The notes under the pieces are model-generated. The model searched no databases, had not been told where the DNA came from, and saw nothing but the letters and a program-made list of their open reading frames with translations. DNA of 64,000 bases from Streptomyces aurantiacus (lineage in GTDB: Bacteria; Actinomycetota; Actinomycetes; Streptomycetales; Streptomycetaceae): contig NZ_LIPP01000059.1 of the NCBI RefSeq assembly GCF_001418335.1, positions 18,318 to 82,317 on the forward strand. The letters run 5' to 3'. Both the position numbers and the translations under genes were made by a program. Positions 32,717 to 41,592 of this stretch are shown here, one piece after another. How positions within the stretch are numbered: the stretch's first letter is position 1; every line of letters begins with the position of its first letter.

Positions 32717-33298
32717 ATGCATCGGCGTTCCAGGGGATACCTGCAGATCATGGAGTGGCTGTCAGAAATTCCTCGAACGGACCGGAATGTGACCAAGCGG
32801 ATCGCTGCCGGTGCCCCGCCCGGGCTTCACCGGGCACTGTCGATCGTGGAGGAGACGGCGGAGGGCTCCAAACTGTGGTGTGCGGCTGCTGCGGTGATGG
32901 CCTGCACAGGCGGTCGCCGCGGCAGAGCGGCAGCCGCGGCGGGCCTGGCGTCCGTGGCGACGGCCCAGCTGATCTCCAACGGAGTGTGCAAGCAACTCGT
33001 CAAGCGACGTCGGCCGCCCAAGGAGTGGATCCCGCACGACGAGGTCGAGGACCGGCCCGATTCCTCGTCCTTCCCCTCCGGGCACACCGCCGCCGCTCTC
33101 GCCTTCACCGTCGCGATCACGCCGACGTGGCCGCTGGCCGGCGCACTGTGCGCGCTGCCGGCGGCCGTGGTGGCCGTCGAGCGCGTACAGTCCGGCGCCC
33201 ACTACCCCAGCGACGTCACCGCCGGCGCCGCCATCGGCCTCGCCGGCGCCTGGCTCACCCGCCACGCCCCACGCCTGATACTGCGTCACTGGCTGTGA
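32717..33298 (+). CDS. PAP2-superfamily phosphatase, membrane-bound
   Basis: 193 residues (ATG 32717 with GAGG 5 bases upstream; GTG 32711 and ATG 32750 also in frame). The three PAP2 motifs are present: C1 KRRRPPKEW, C2 SFPSGHTA, C3 VERVQSGAHYPSDV, giving the catalytic His pair and Arg. Hydrophobic helices WCAAAAVMACTG, AAGLASVATAQL and PLAGALCALPAAVVAV surround them. Such enzymes remove phosphate from lipid phosphates or polyprenyl diphosphates at the membrane. It follows the stress block by ~30 bp. Confidence 0.85.
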   Translation: MHRRSRGYLQIMEWLSEIPRTDRNVTKRIAAGAPPGLHRALSIVEETAEGSKLWCAAAAVMACTGGRRGRAAAAAGLASVATAQLISNGVCKQLVKRRRPPKEWIPHDEVEDRPDSSSFPSGHTAAALAFTVAITPTWPLAGALCALPAAVVAVERVQSGAHYPSDVTAGAAIGLAGAWLTRHAPRLILRHWL

Positions 33299-33706
33299 CA
33301 GCCCGGCGCAGCTCAGAGAGCTGCTCATGCCGATCTCCTTCGGGGCGGAGGTCGCTTGTCGGGGGGGGATGCACCGCGGTGGGAAGCTTGTGGAGGCCGT
33401 CGTCCTGATGGTCTGGTCGAGGGACCCGATGGGCCGGTCACGCTGGTGTCGTTCGTTCGGGCCGAGTCGTGTGGTCCCCCGGTGGTACATGTATCGATCC
33501 GCGAGCCCTGTGCCGGGCTTGCCCTTGCAGGGGACAGTCATGACGGACGGGTTGGACGACGGCGGCACTGGTCTGCGGCGGGCGCCGACCTGGATACGTA
33601 CGGCCGCATGACGAGCAGGAGCGCGCGTCGCTCCGCCCCCTCAGCGGCACCGCCGGGCTGTCATGCTGGGCACCTTCGAGTCGGTCCTCGCGCCCTGGAG
33701 GTCTTG
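33299..33706. other. Intergenic region without a recognised gene
   Basis: About 410 bp. Small frames occur on both strands, but none has a family match. The 3' part contains GGAGG for the following LLM gene. Confidence 0.35.
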
Positions 33707-34774
33707 ATGCGTGGAGGCGTCGTGGTCGCCGCACGCCCTGGTGTGGAGGATCTCGCCGTGCGGGCCGAGGAGTTGGGCCTGCACAGCTTCTGGGTCAACG
33801 ACAGCCCGATGGTCCACGGCGACCCGTTCGTCGCCTTGGGCCTGTGTGCGAAGGCCACCAGCCGCATCAGGCTCGGCATCGGTGTGACCTCACCGGCGCT
33901 GCGTTCGGCCCCGGCCGCCGCGAGCGGGCTCGCCAGCCTCAACGCCCTGGCACCGGGCCGGATCATCTGCGGGGTCGGCACCGGAAACACCGCCCGACGC
34001 ACCCTGGGCATGCGGCCGACCACGGCGGCCACGCTGGAGAACTTCACCGCGGCGCTGCAGGACCTGTGCGCCGGCCACTCGACGGAGTACCGCGAAGGTG
34101 ACCGGGTCCGCGACATCCGGTTCCTGCATGCCGGGGCACAGGTGAACACCGCCGACCCGATCGAGTTCGTCGTGGCCGCGCTGCTCGGGCCGAAGGCCGC
34201 CGCCGTCGCCGGCCGCCGCGGCACCGGCCTCATCTCCTTCGGCCTGCTGGACCCCACCGCCTGGCACGCGCTGAACGACGCCCGCCGCCACGCCGCCCAA
34301 GGCACACCTCACGCCCTCGACCCCCGCACGGGCTCCTACGTGGTCACCTCGCTCCACATCCTCGACGAGGACGAGGACCCCCACGGCGAAGCGGCCCGGG
34401 ACGCGACGGGCCACCTCGTCCTGTCGCTGCTGGCCTTCGCCGCCGACACCGCCGCCGGCACACCCGCCTTCGCCGAGCAGCTCGGCCCCGAGGAACGCGA
34501 GGCGGTGCGACGGCTCCTCGACCGGCGCGGCACCACCGCCACCGCGCCGGACCGGCACACCAAGCTCTACCCCAACTACCTCGGACGCATCGCACCGCAG
34601 GACCGGGACCTGGTACTGCCCTCGCTGATGAACACCCTGGCCCTGGTCGGCACCCGCGACGACCTCCTCGCCCGCATCACCACCCTGGAACAGGCCGGCA
34701 TCGACGAACTCCTCATCCAGCCGGTGATCGACCCGCCCGCCGAGATGGCCCAGTTCGCGAAACTCCTCGCCTGA
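33707..34774 (+). CDS. LLM-class flavin/F420-dependent oxidoreductase
   Basis: 355 residues from ATG 33707 behind GGAGG; the open frame upstream to 33356 is not conserved. Luciferase-like TIM barrel: EDLAVRAEELGLHSFWVNDS, RIRLGIGVTSPALRSAPAAA (cis-turn region), GRIICGVGTGNTARRTLGM, EFVVAALLGPKAAAVAGRR, and a late GTRDDLLARITTLEQAGID. The pattern fits F420-dependent members of the 5,10-methylenetetrahydromethanopterin reductase type. A variable insert around residues 210-290 is rich in Ala/Glu. It stands alone, with a broken epoxide hydrolase gene on the opposite strand to the right. Substrate unknown. Confidence 0.85.
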   Translation: MRGGVVVAARPGVEDLAVRAEELGLHSFWVNDSPMVHGDPFVALGLCAKATSRIRLGIGVTSPALRSAPAAASGLASLNALAPGRIICGVGTGNTARRTLGMRPTTAATLENFTAALQDLCAGHSTEYREGDRVRDIRFLHAGAQVNTADPIEFVVAALLGPKAAAVAGRRGTGLISFGLLDPTAWHALNDARRHAAQGTPHALDPRTGSYVVTSLHILDEDEDPHGEAARDATGHLVLSLLAFAADTAAGTPAFAEQLGPEEREAVRRLLDRRGTTATAPDRHTKLYPNYLGRIAPQDRDLVLPSLMNTLALVGTRDDLLARITTLEQAGIDELLIQPVIDPPAEMAQFAKLLA

Positions 34775-34929
34775 CGGAAGACGATCCTGCTTCCGTGCCC
34801 TCCCCGTGACGGCTACCCGTGATCGCTGTCGGCCCGCAGCGATCGCGGCGATCTCCTCGCTGAGGTGCGCCGCAGGCTCCAGGCCGCCGGTGTCTCGCGA
34901 GAGGTGAGGGACGGTGGTCGTGACTGCTC

Positions 34930-35844
34930 CTTCCGTTCCTTCCGGAGAGGGCGGAAGAACGCGCGGATCTCCTCGGCGAGAAGGTCCGGTGCCTCCATGG
35001 CCCCGAAGTGCCCTCCTCAGGGCATGTCCGTCCAGCGCGTCACGTCGAACACGCGCTCCACCCAGGCGCGGGGCGGCATCGTGTCGCGCGGGAATGCCGC
35101 CACCCCCAGGGGCGGCAGAACGCGCTCACCGGGCGCGAACTGATTCGGACGCAGCCGGTTCTCGCGGTAGAAGCGCATGGACGAGCCGATGGTCCCGGTG
35201 AACCAGTAGGTCGAGACGATGGTGAGACTGGCGTCCAAGGTGAAAGCACGTTCCACCGAGCCGCCGCAATCACTAAACAGCCGCGCAGCTTCTCGACAAT
35301 CCACGCTGCCAGGCCCACGGATGAGTCGGTCAGCGCGTAAGCGGGCGTCTGCGAAGCGTTCGTAGCCGAGGCCCGTCATCAACTCCGCCCACAGTCCGGC
35401 CGCGTATTCCGGACCGACTCCCGGGCGATCCGGCCGCTGCGAGAATCCGTATCCGGGAAGGGAGGGGGAGGGGAGGGGACGACGACGTCGAACGCGTCGG
35501 CCGGGTCCGCGCCGTGGCCGCCGGGATCGGCGAGGAGCGGGGTGATCTTTTCCATGTCGAAGCCGGAACCCGGCCAGCCGTGCATGATCACGAGCGGATA
35601 GGGGGCGGGGCCCGTTCCGCGCCGGTGAACGAAGTGGATCCCGAGCCCGTCCAGCTCCGCGACGAGCTGCGGCAACGTACTGGCAGAAGGGCTAGTCCGT
35701 CAGACGTCGGAGAAACGCGAGGTCGGTCCCGTCCTCCCAGTCCATGCCCTCCACCGCGTCGGGTCAGCGGGTGTGTCACAACCGGCGGTGCAGGTCCTCC
35801 AGTTCGTCGTCACCGATGGAAATGGTGAATGGCGTCGTCTTCAT
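34930..35844 (-). pseudogene. Epoxide hydrolase (EHN-type alpha/beta hydrolase), multiply broken
   Basis: Recognisable pieces occur in order on the minus strand but in different frames: a start at 35844 reading KTTPFTISIGDDELEDLHRR then a stop, then GMDWEDGTDLAFLRRLTD, then LVAELDGLGIHFVHRRGTG and LVIMHGWPGSGFDMEKI (oxyanion HG.PG), then MMTGLGYERFADARL (nucleophile region destroyed), then YRENRLRPNQFAPGE, and finally MEAPDLLAEEIRAFFRPLR. All fit a normal ~380-residue microsomal-type epoxide hydrolase. At least one stop and several shifts or deletions make it inactive. The sequence around the nucleophile Asp is lost. Confidence 0.75.
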
Positions 35845-35913
35845 GACACATGCTCCGATCCGTGAGGTACTTTCGGCTCTCGCCTCGGGCTTCTGCTGGA
35901 CGTCCGCCTCGGG

Positions 35914-36396
35914 TCAGGCATCCAGCACGAGGCGGTCGGACAAGGAGCGGCTGACGCAGGGGAACATGGTCCGTCCCCGCTCCCGCTCCTCAGGAGTCAA
36001 GATCTGGTCCCGGTGGTCGGGCGTACCTTCGAGGACCGCGACCTCGCAACTGCCGCAGTAGCCTTCGGTGCACGAGAAGGGTGCGCCGGGGACGACCTGC
36101 CGGAGGGTGTCCAGGACCGACCGGTCGGGACCGACCGTGACGGTCACGCCAGTCCTGCGCAGCTCCACTTCGAAGCCGCGTTCAGCGCCGGCCGGCGCCG
36201 CCGGGGGATTCGGCGCCGGCCGGGCACCGAAGCGCTCGATGTGGATCGGCAGCCCCGGGGCACGGCGCGCGCCATGCTCCTGGACGGCGTCGAGCAGGGC
36301 CGCCAGCCCGCAGCAGTAGATCGCCGTGTCCGGGCCCGCCGAGCCCAGTCTCCGTTCGAGGTCGAGCAGACCGCGTGCGCCGAGCAGACCTGCCAT
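35914..36396 (-). pseudogene. Vanillate-type oxygenase reductase, C-terminal [2Fe-2S] part
   Basis: 160 codons. The end of the NAD-binding domain (LLDLERRLGSAGPDTAIYCC, then AALLDAVQEHGAR and PIHIERFGARP) is followed by a plant-type ferredoxin: SVLDTLRQVVPGAPFSCTEG, YCGSCEVAVLEG and FPCVSRS hold the CX4CX2C...C cluster ligands. The normal phthalate dioxygenase reductase is ~320 residues with an N-terminal FMN domain; here that domain is missing. The frames upstream (AAPEAADRVRTKQILAGLGW) do not restore it. It may still give a ferredoxin-like protein but more likely is a fragment. No oxygenase subunit is nearby. Confidence 0.65.
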
Positions 36397-36619
36397 CCCA
36401 GCCCGGCCAGGATCTGCTTCGTCCGCACCCGGTCGGCGGCCTCCGGCGCGGCAAGCACCCGCAGGATCTGGTGATCCTCGGGCGCGAGTGCCGATGCGCC
36501 GGCATCCTCACCCCGGTGCGGAAGGGAGCGGTCAGATCACCGAGCGACACCGAGAGCAGGTCAGGGCGGGATCGTGTGCGAGACTCCGCGACACATCGGT
36601 GATCACGGAGGCAGGGCGT

Positions 36620-37180
36620 ATGCGTGGGGTGGGAGCGGCCGTGGCCGTGATAGCAGTAGCGACGGCGCTGACAGGCTGCGGCGACACGGGCAGCGCGACA
36701 GGCGAGCGGACCACGGCGAGTGCGCGTCCGGCTGAAAAGGCGGTCAAGGGTGAGCTGACGGACGATGCCGTGCGTGGCGACATCCGCAAAGCTGCCTCGG
36801 CCGCAGGCTTGGGGCGGCCTCATCTGCCCCACACGTCCGAAACAACAGGTGAGCGAAACCATCACGTTGTACGGGGGTGGTTGCGGACAACGCTCTCGCC
36901 GACCCGTCAAGCCGTCAAGCCGGTGCTCACCGAACTGACGGCTCGGGGCTGGCGGGTGACGGGAGATCTGCCGGTGGAGGAGCCTGATGCCTTCGGCTGG
37001 GTCCTGGAGAAGAACTGCTGGCAGATGTTCCTGGCCACGGGCCCGGGTCCCAAGGGAGCCGACCTCGCCTTCGACGCCTCGGGAGGGTCATGCGCGGGAC
37101 CCGAGCCCGGGCCGTCCACGTCCGTGGACCCGAACGCGGGGCCTCCTGGGCGCCCCACGCCGCCGGCCTTGCGCCCCTAG
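36620..37180 (+). CDS. Secreted lipoprotein, function unknown
   Basis: 186 residues from the ATG preceded by GGAGG. The signal peptide VGAAVAVIAVATALTGC ends in a lipobox with Cys near residue 20, then a Ser/Thr/Ala linker. The body has HLPHTSETTGERNHHVV, LTARGWRVTGDLPVEEPDAF and LEKNCWQMFLATGP, with two Cys residues that may form a disulphide outside the membrane. The C-terminus is Pro/Gly-rich. No family recognised. It is followed by a strong stem-loop after a short orphan frame. Confidence 0.65.
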   Translation: MRGVGAAVAVIAVATALTGCGDTGSATGERTTASARPAEKAVKGELTDDAVRGDIRKAASAAGLGRPHLPHTSETTGERNHHVVRGWLRTTLSPTRQAVKPVLTELTARGWRVTGDLPVEEPDAFGWVLEKNCWQMFLATGPGPKGADLAFDASGGSCAGPEPGPSTSVDPNAGPPGRPTPPALRP

Positions 37181-37321
37181 GGCCCTTCTCGATGTTGTAA
37201 TGCGGGACATCCTCAAGTCGTTGCCCGTCGGCATATGAAGAGGGCCTTCGCCGAGCGGCTGCCTCTTGACCGCCCGGCTGAGCTGCTGGGGATCGCGGCC
37301 TGAGGTACGCGCTCGTCGAAC

Positions 37322-37350
37322 AGGGCCGCCGGACTCGATCCGGCGGCCCT
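37322..37350 (+). terminator. Strong stem-loop terminator
   Basis: AGGGCCGCCGGA pairs perfectly with TCCGGCGGCCCT around CTCGA (12-bp stem, 5-base loop). A 22-codon frame starting MKRAFAERLPLDRPAELL ends 19 bp before it and looks like the tail of a lost gene. There is no T-tract, as usual in Streptomyces. Confidence 0.7.
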
Positions 37351-37662
37351 GCTCCGTCGTGCGTGCGGGCCGAATGGGCACCCCCCGCAGTTGGCACCGT
37401 CCCCGTACCTGCTGTCCCGTGCTTGTCCGTGCCGGGTGAGATCACCGCATCCAGGAACCTCTGACGCGGCAGGGGGCGGTTGTGGCGGTTGAGTGGGGGC
37501 GCGTCGGGCAACCGGAGTTCGGCCGGATCGCCGAGGCGGTAGCGCACCGTGTGTTGATATTGGTGGCCGCGTGTGATCGCCGGCAGCGTACGGATCCAGG
37601 ACCTGCTGGTCTCCTTCATCGACCACGGCCATGGCATTCGAGTCCGCTGATAGATTCCTGCG
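37351..37662. other. Intergenic region without a recognised gene
   Basis: About 310 bp. Frames are shadow-like; no motif is identified. Confidence 0.35.
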
Positions 37663-38304
37663 GTGAGCGAGCAACTGCCCAACGGCGGCATCGAGCTGTC
37701 ACCCTCCGAGGTCGACGCCCTCCCCGCCAGGTGGTCATCCTGTTGGACTCCGAGCGAGGTCGCACAGCAGTTGGCCGGGATCGGCACGCCCTGGTATGTG
37801 GCCGCAGGCTGGGCGCTGGATCTGTTCCACGGCAGGCAGACGCGCATTCATGGAGACATTGAGATCGCGATTCCGGCCGCGAGCTTTCCCGAGGTTCGCC
37901 ACCGCTTTCCCGGTTACGTCTTCGACGCGGCAGGCGGCGGCCGGATCTGGGAGGACGCCGCCTCAGAGGTGCTGGCCGCCGTACATCAGACATGGCTCCG
38001 CGAACCGGCCACCGGCAACTACCTGCTCGACGTGTTCCGGGAACCGCACGACGGCGACATCTGGATCTGCCGACGAGATGAGAAGATCCGGCTCCCCTAC
38101 AGCGACATCATCCACCACACCCAAGACGGCATCCCGTATCTGGCACCCGAACTGGTACTGCTGTTCAAGGCCAAGCACGCCCGCCGAAAGGACCAGAGAG
38201 ACTTCGACGCGACCGTCCCGCACATGACCCGGGCTCAGCGCGAGACCCTGGCTGAGCTACTCGCCCGCGTACACCCGGGGCATCCCTGGCTCACGGAGCT
38301 GTAG
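37663..38304 (+). CDS. Nucleotidyltransferase-like protein (ANT(2'')-type fold)
   Basis: 213 residues from a GTG. Nucleotidyltransferase opening YVAAGWALDLFHG, followed by RIHGDIEIAIPA: the family's G(G/W)..xD and DxD/DxE pattern appears as GDIEIAI. Then FPGYVFDAAGGGRIWED, NYLLDVFREPHDGDIWICRR (DV..R.. region) and PYLAPELVLLFKAKHARRKDQ, which matches the aminoglycoside 2''-adenylyltransferase-like group. Whether it modifies an antibiotic is unknown: the DxD is GDIE rather than GD(I/V)D. Alone between a terminator and a VOC gene. Activity is uncertain. Confidence 0.75.
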   Translation: MSEQLPNGGIELSPSEVDALPARWSSCWTPSEVAQQLAGIGTPWYVAAGWALDLFHGRQTRIHGDIEIAIPAASFPEVRHRFPGYVFDAAGGGRIWEDAASEVLAAVHQTWLREPATGNYLLDVFREPHDGDIWICRRDEKIRLPYSDIIHHTQDGIPYLAPELVLLFKAKHARRKDQRDFDATVPHMTRAQRETLAELLARVHPGHPWLTEL

Positions 38305-38383
38305 CCGGCCGGCCCTTACGGGTGAGCTCTCGCGCTGGAACTTCGATAATCTCCTTCGGCTGCATGGTTCCAATTCCTCTCTC

Positions 38384-38824
38384 TCAGCTCAGCTGCTCGG
38401 CCAGTCCGACGATGATGCCCTCCGGACCGCGGACGTAGCAGAGCAGATAGCTGTCCTCGAACCGGGCGATCTCGCCGACGAGTTCGGCGCCGTGAGGGCG
38501 CAGGCGAGCAACGGTGTCCTCGATGTCGTCGACGGCGAACATGACACGGTGTGTGCCCAGAATGTTGTGCGGCCGGTTACGCGGCCCGGCGCTGATCGCC
38601 GCGGGGCTGCGGTACTTCGCCAGCTCAAGCCGGCTGTGACCGTCCGGGGTCCGGACCATCGCGATGTCACAACCAACGCCGTCGAGTCCCGTGCACTGGT
38701 CGGCGACGAGGCCCTTGACCTCCGCCCTGCCCTCCAGCTCCATGCCCAGTTCCACGAAGAACGCGACGGCGGCATCGATGTCCTCGACGACGATGCCGAC
38801 GTTGTCCATCCGCTGAATCGCCAT
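38384..38824 (-). CDS. VOC-family (glyoxalase-like) protein
   Basis: 146 residues from the ATG. Two beta-alpha-beta-beta-beta modules: MDNVGIVVEDIDAAVAFFVE leads the first (metal His replaced by Asn), GHSRLELAKYRSP carries the Glu, and THRVMFAVDDIEDTVARLRP with SYLLCYVRGPEGIIVGLAEQ the second, with His and Glu. Three of four metal-site positions look intact. Such proteins are isomerases, dioxygenases or bleomycin-type binding proteins. The truncated VOC remnant next door suggests a pair of which one has decayed. Confidence 0.82.
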   Translation of the reverse strand: MAIQRMDNVGIVVEDIDAAVAFFVELGMELEGRAEVKGLVADQCTGLDGVGCDIAMVRTPDGHSRLELAKYRSPAAISAGPRNRPHNILGTHRVMFAVDDIEDTVARLRPHGAELVGEIARFEDSYLLCYVRGPEGIIVGLAEQLS

Positions 38825-38925
38825 GCTGGCTTCTCCTTCTTCCTCGTGCGGCCGGTGGTGGCCGCTGATACCCCTGGGACGGAGCCGACGACCCGTTCTC
38901 GACATCCGCAGACAGCCCAACTCAG

Positions 38926-39057
38926 TCAGACGTACGGGCCCGTACGACCCAGACCCATGACCGGTCTGCCGAGCAATGCAGACCAGAACGCAGCGAGCCG
39001 CTCGGGTTCTGCGGCATCGACGACGAGGGCATTGATCTGCGAAGGTGAATCCGCCAT
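38926..39057 (-). pseudogene. VOC-family protein, N-terminal remnant
   Basis: 43 codons: MADSPSQINALVVDAAEPER then LAAFWSALLGRPVMGL and a stop. The INALVVDAAEPERLAAFWSALLG-like opening is the first strand and helix of a 'glyoxalase-like domain' protein of ~240 residues. Nothing downstream continues it. Confidence 0.7.
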
Positions 39058-39177
39058 GCCCCGATCCTGTCAAACGGGCCCGGAACCGCTCCGTAGCGGC
39101 TCTGAGGACGGGAACTGGCACGTGCTCCACGTGCTCCACATGCGACAGAGGCGGGGCACCCGTTACGGTCATGGAGT

Positions 39178-40248
39178 TCAGGGCGCCGAGCGGTTCGTGG
39201 ACGAATCCCGCCGTGTGAGCGGCGCGTTCGGCACCGTGGTTTCCGCGGGTGCGGACGACTTCGGCACGTCCGGTGGTGAGTCCCGCAGACCGCCGAGCGC
39301 CAGGACCGTCATCAGCGCCGCGGCCCCCGCCGCCACACCGAAACCCCCCTGCGCACCGCCCTCGTCGACCAACCGCCCCGCGACCGCCGCGGCGCCTGCT
39401 ATTCCTGCCGCGCTGGCGGAGCTTCCCCAGGTGAACGCCTGGGTGAGGACGGCGCGCGGGACCGCCGACTCCGTGAGGACGGAGGAGAGGATCAGCAGGA
39501 CCGGCACAGCGAGCCCGGTCAGGGCGAGGGTGGCGCCGACCGCGAGGGGCGCGTCGAGGAAGGTCAGCGGGAGGCTCGCGAGAGTGAGGCAGGCGGCGGC
39601 TGCGGCCTGGCGCCGCCGAGGTGAGCCGCCGAGGCGCCATGCTCCGTATACCCAACCACCCACCAGATTGGTGCAGTTGAAGGCGACATAGAGCAACGCT
39701 GCCGCGTCCGGCGTGCCGCGTCCGACGGCGTACGCGGCGACGGACACCTGTATGGCGCCGAAGAACACTCCGAGCGCGAGGCCCAGCGCGACCTGCCGCA
39801 GGAATGCGGAGCAGAGCAGGGCGCGTCCGGCATGCCGGCGTTCGGCATGGCCGATGAGGGGCGGCACGGTGCGGCGCTGGGCGGCGATGGCGAGCCCGCC
39901 GCCGACGACGAGTGCGGCTGCGAGCAGCACCCCGGCCACCGGGTGGCCCGTCGCACCGAGGACGCTCACCAGGGCCGGGCCGGCCATGTAGGACACGCCG
40001 TTGGCGAGGGCCTCCAGGGCGAAGGCGGAGGGCAGCGCGGCAGCGCGTTCGCCGGACAGCAGGGCGGACCATCGAGCGGCGGAAAGGGCACTGAGCTGGG
40101 GCAGCGTTGCCCCGACGAGCACGCCGGCGACGAGGTCCGGAACGGCGCCGGCGAACAGCAGCGCCACGGCCCCGGCATGTGCGCCCAGCACGCAGGGAAG
40201 CACCCGCTTCCGCCGGCCCCTGCCGTACGGGTGACGTTCGGACAGCAC
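39178..40248 (-). CDS. MFS transporter, N-terminally truncated
   Basis: 356 residues from a GTG. Ten or so hydrophobic segments remain, such as AHAGAVALLFAGAVPDLVAG, ALANGVSYMAGPALVSVLGA, LGLALGVFFGAIQVSVAAYA, LPLTFLDAPLAVGATLALTG and SAAGIAGAAAVAGRL. It begins RHPYGRGRRKRVLPCVLG, which in intact relatives is the loop after helix 2 (RxGRRxVL), so about 40-50 residues with the first two helices are missing. It is therefore likely inactive unless a start lies upstream in another frame. It lies next to a MarR gene, a common arrangement for exporters. Substrate unknown. Confidence 0.65.
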   Translation of the reverse strand: MLSERHPYGRGRRKRVLPCVLGAHAGAVALLFAGAVPDLVAGVLVGATLPQLSALSAARWSALLSGERAAALPSAFALEALANGVSYMAGPALVSVLGATGHPVAGVLLAAALVVGGGLAIAAQRRTVPPLIGHAERRHAGRALLCSAFLRQVALGLALGVFFGAIQVSVAAYAVGRGTPDAAALLYVAFNCTNLVGGWVYGAWRLGGSPRRRQAAAAACLTLASLPLTFLDAPLAVGATLALTGLAVPVLLILSSVLTESAVPRAVLTQAFTWGSSASAAGIAGAAAVAGRLVDEGGAQGGFGVAAGAAALMTVLALGGLRDSPPDVPKSSAPAETTVPNAPLTRRDSSTNRSAP

Positions 40249-40346
40249 CCGGCATTGTTCGCAGATCAGCGGTTTGAAGAAGGTGGCTGGATCGCCAGTT
40301 GTCGCCCGATCCTTCCTGGATCGGTCATCAGCGCATGCCCGGCGGG

Positions 40347-40808
40347 TCAGTCCTCCAGAGCCGCCGCGATGCGGTCGAGATCGATGAGGAGCGCCTCTAC
40401 GCGTTGGGGCGGGATCGCCTCGACCATGCGCTGCTCGACGGCGTACACGGCAGCCTGGACCGCGGCAAGACGTGTGTGGCCCTCTGCGGTGAGGTGGGCG
40501 GGCCGGGACCGGCCATGATCGGCGGTGGCGGGGCGGGTGATCAGTCCAGCCTCCTGAAGGCCTCGCAGAACGACGTTCCCGGACTGTCTGGTGACGAAGG
40601 TTGCGCGGGCGAGGTCCGCGTTCGACATGCCGGGTCGCAGGGCCAGCAGTTCAAGAGTGGAGTACTGCGGCACGGTCAGTCCGTGCTCACGCAGCGCCTT
40701 GTCCATGGCGCCACGCAGGGCCGCCTGGGCACGCTTGAGCTGGTATCCCACGTGGCGGGTGACGTCGTCGGCGGGGCGGGACGGGTCCGTCGGCACACTC
40801 TTGTTCAT
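40347..40808 (-). CDS. MarR-family transcriptional regulator
   Basis: 153 residues. The winged HTH has LTVPQYSTLELLALRPGMSN, ADLARATFVTRQSGNVVLRG as the recognition helix region, then GLITRPATADHGRSRPAHLT for the wing (D..R pattern). Flanking helices YQLKRAQAALRGAMDKAL and AVYAVEQRMVEAI form the dimer. It is divergent from a VOC-family gene, with two ATGTCA-N6-TGACAT type sites between, one of them on its own start codon. This fits a repressor of both. The inducer may be the substrate of the VOC protein or of the adjoining MFS. Confidence 0.88.
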   Translation of the reverse strand: MNKSVPTDPSRPADDVTRHVGYQLKRAQAALRGAMDKALREHGLTVPQYSTLELLALRPGMSNADLARATFVTRQSGNVVLRGLQEAGLITRPATADHGRSRPAHLTAEGHTRLAAVQAAVYAVEQRMVEAIPPQRVEALLIDLDRIAAALED

Positions 40809-40824
40809 GTCAGTATTTTGACAT
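40807..40824. promoter_or_regulatory. MarR operator 1 (perfect dyad)
   Basis: ATGTCA-N6-TGACAT. The left arm includes the MarR start codon, so binding would block translation initiation region transcription. Centre-to-centre distance to operator 2 is 42 bp, about four helical turns. Confidence 0.7.
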
Positions 40825-40848
40825 GGCCAGCGTCGGCACATAACCTCT

Positions 40849-40866
40849 ACGTCAAAGTCCTGACAT
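40849..40866. promoter_or_regulatory. MarR operator 2 (one mismatch)
   Basis: ACGTCA-N6-TGACAT, the same pattern as operator 1. It ends 15 bp before the VOC start, overlapping its probable transcription start region. Confidence 0.65.
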
Positions 40867-40881
40867 AGGAAAGAGAACCTC

Positions 40882-41253
40882 ATGCCTGTCACCATCGATG
40901 GTCCAGACTTCGTCGCCCTGCAGGTCCGAGACGTGGAAGCCGCAGCGGCGTTCTGTGAACAGCACCTGGGTCTGCGCCGAGCTCCGGTCTCGCCCCCGCA
41001 CGGGGTCGTGTTCGACACCAAGCCGACCCCGTTCGCCGTCCGCGCGCTCCTTCCGGGCGTCGACCTCGCTGACACCGCACGGCCGGGCCTCGGTACGGTC
41101 CTGTGGTTCCGAACCTCGAACGCTCACCAGCTCCACGACCAGCTCGTCGCCGCCGGCATCAAGATCCTCACGCCCATGGCGGACAGCCCCTTCGGGCCGA
41201 TGTTCTCTTTCGAGGGTCCTGAGGGGTACACACTCACCGCGCACGGAGGCTGA
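40882..41253 (+). CDS. VOC-family (glyoxalase/bleomycin resistance) protein
   Basis: 123 residues, one VOC domain pair: DFVALQVRDVEAAAAFCEQH, GVVFDTKPTPFAVRALL and GTVLWFRTSNAHQLHDQLVA, then FSFEGPEGYTLTAHGG. The expected metal ligands are only partly present: the first strand has no His, the last has a Glu in PEGY. It looks like a binding protein rather than a metal enzyme. Divergent from MarR with a pair of shared operators, so it is probably induced by a toxic compound. Confidence 0.85.
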   Translation: MPVTIDGPDFVALQVRDVEAAAAFCEQHLGLRRAPVSPPHGVVFDTKPTPFAVRALLPGVDLADTARPGLGTVLWFRTSNAHQLHDQLVAAGIKILTPMADSPFGPMFSFEGPEGYTLTAHGG

Positions 41254-41340
41254 TCGAAACTGCCACCCTCCCACCGTCGAACTCCTCCTCCCCCTCACCA
41301 GCAGAGGGTTGCGGATCGCGCTCGACTGGCCGCATGAAGC

Positions 41341-41365
41341 GCTCAGTCACCCAGTGCGACTGAGC
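41341..41365 (+). terminator. Stem-loop after VOC gene
   Basis: GCTCAGTC pairs with GACTGAGC around a 9-base loop, ~90 bp after the VOC stop. The 8-bp stem is modest, so this is only a candidate. The remainder of 41254-41592 shows no gene. Confidence 0.4.
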
Positions 41366-41592
41366 ATGTTGTTTCGGCAAGCCGAGGTCGGTACCAGCCA
41401 AGACCGGTTCGGCATCCGGCAGGCACTGGCTCCTGCCGAAGCAGTGCGCAGTTCCTCCGCCGGCTCTTCCCGGTGATCATGGGCAGTGGTGACGTTCAGT
41501 AGTGGATGCTGCAGTTCCGATGAGAAGAGCGAGTCGACGGAGTCTGTCCCTACGACGGAAGCCTCTGTGGTCAAGATTGCTCTTGAAAGTGG

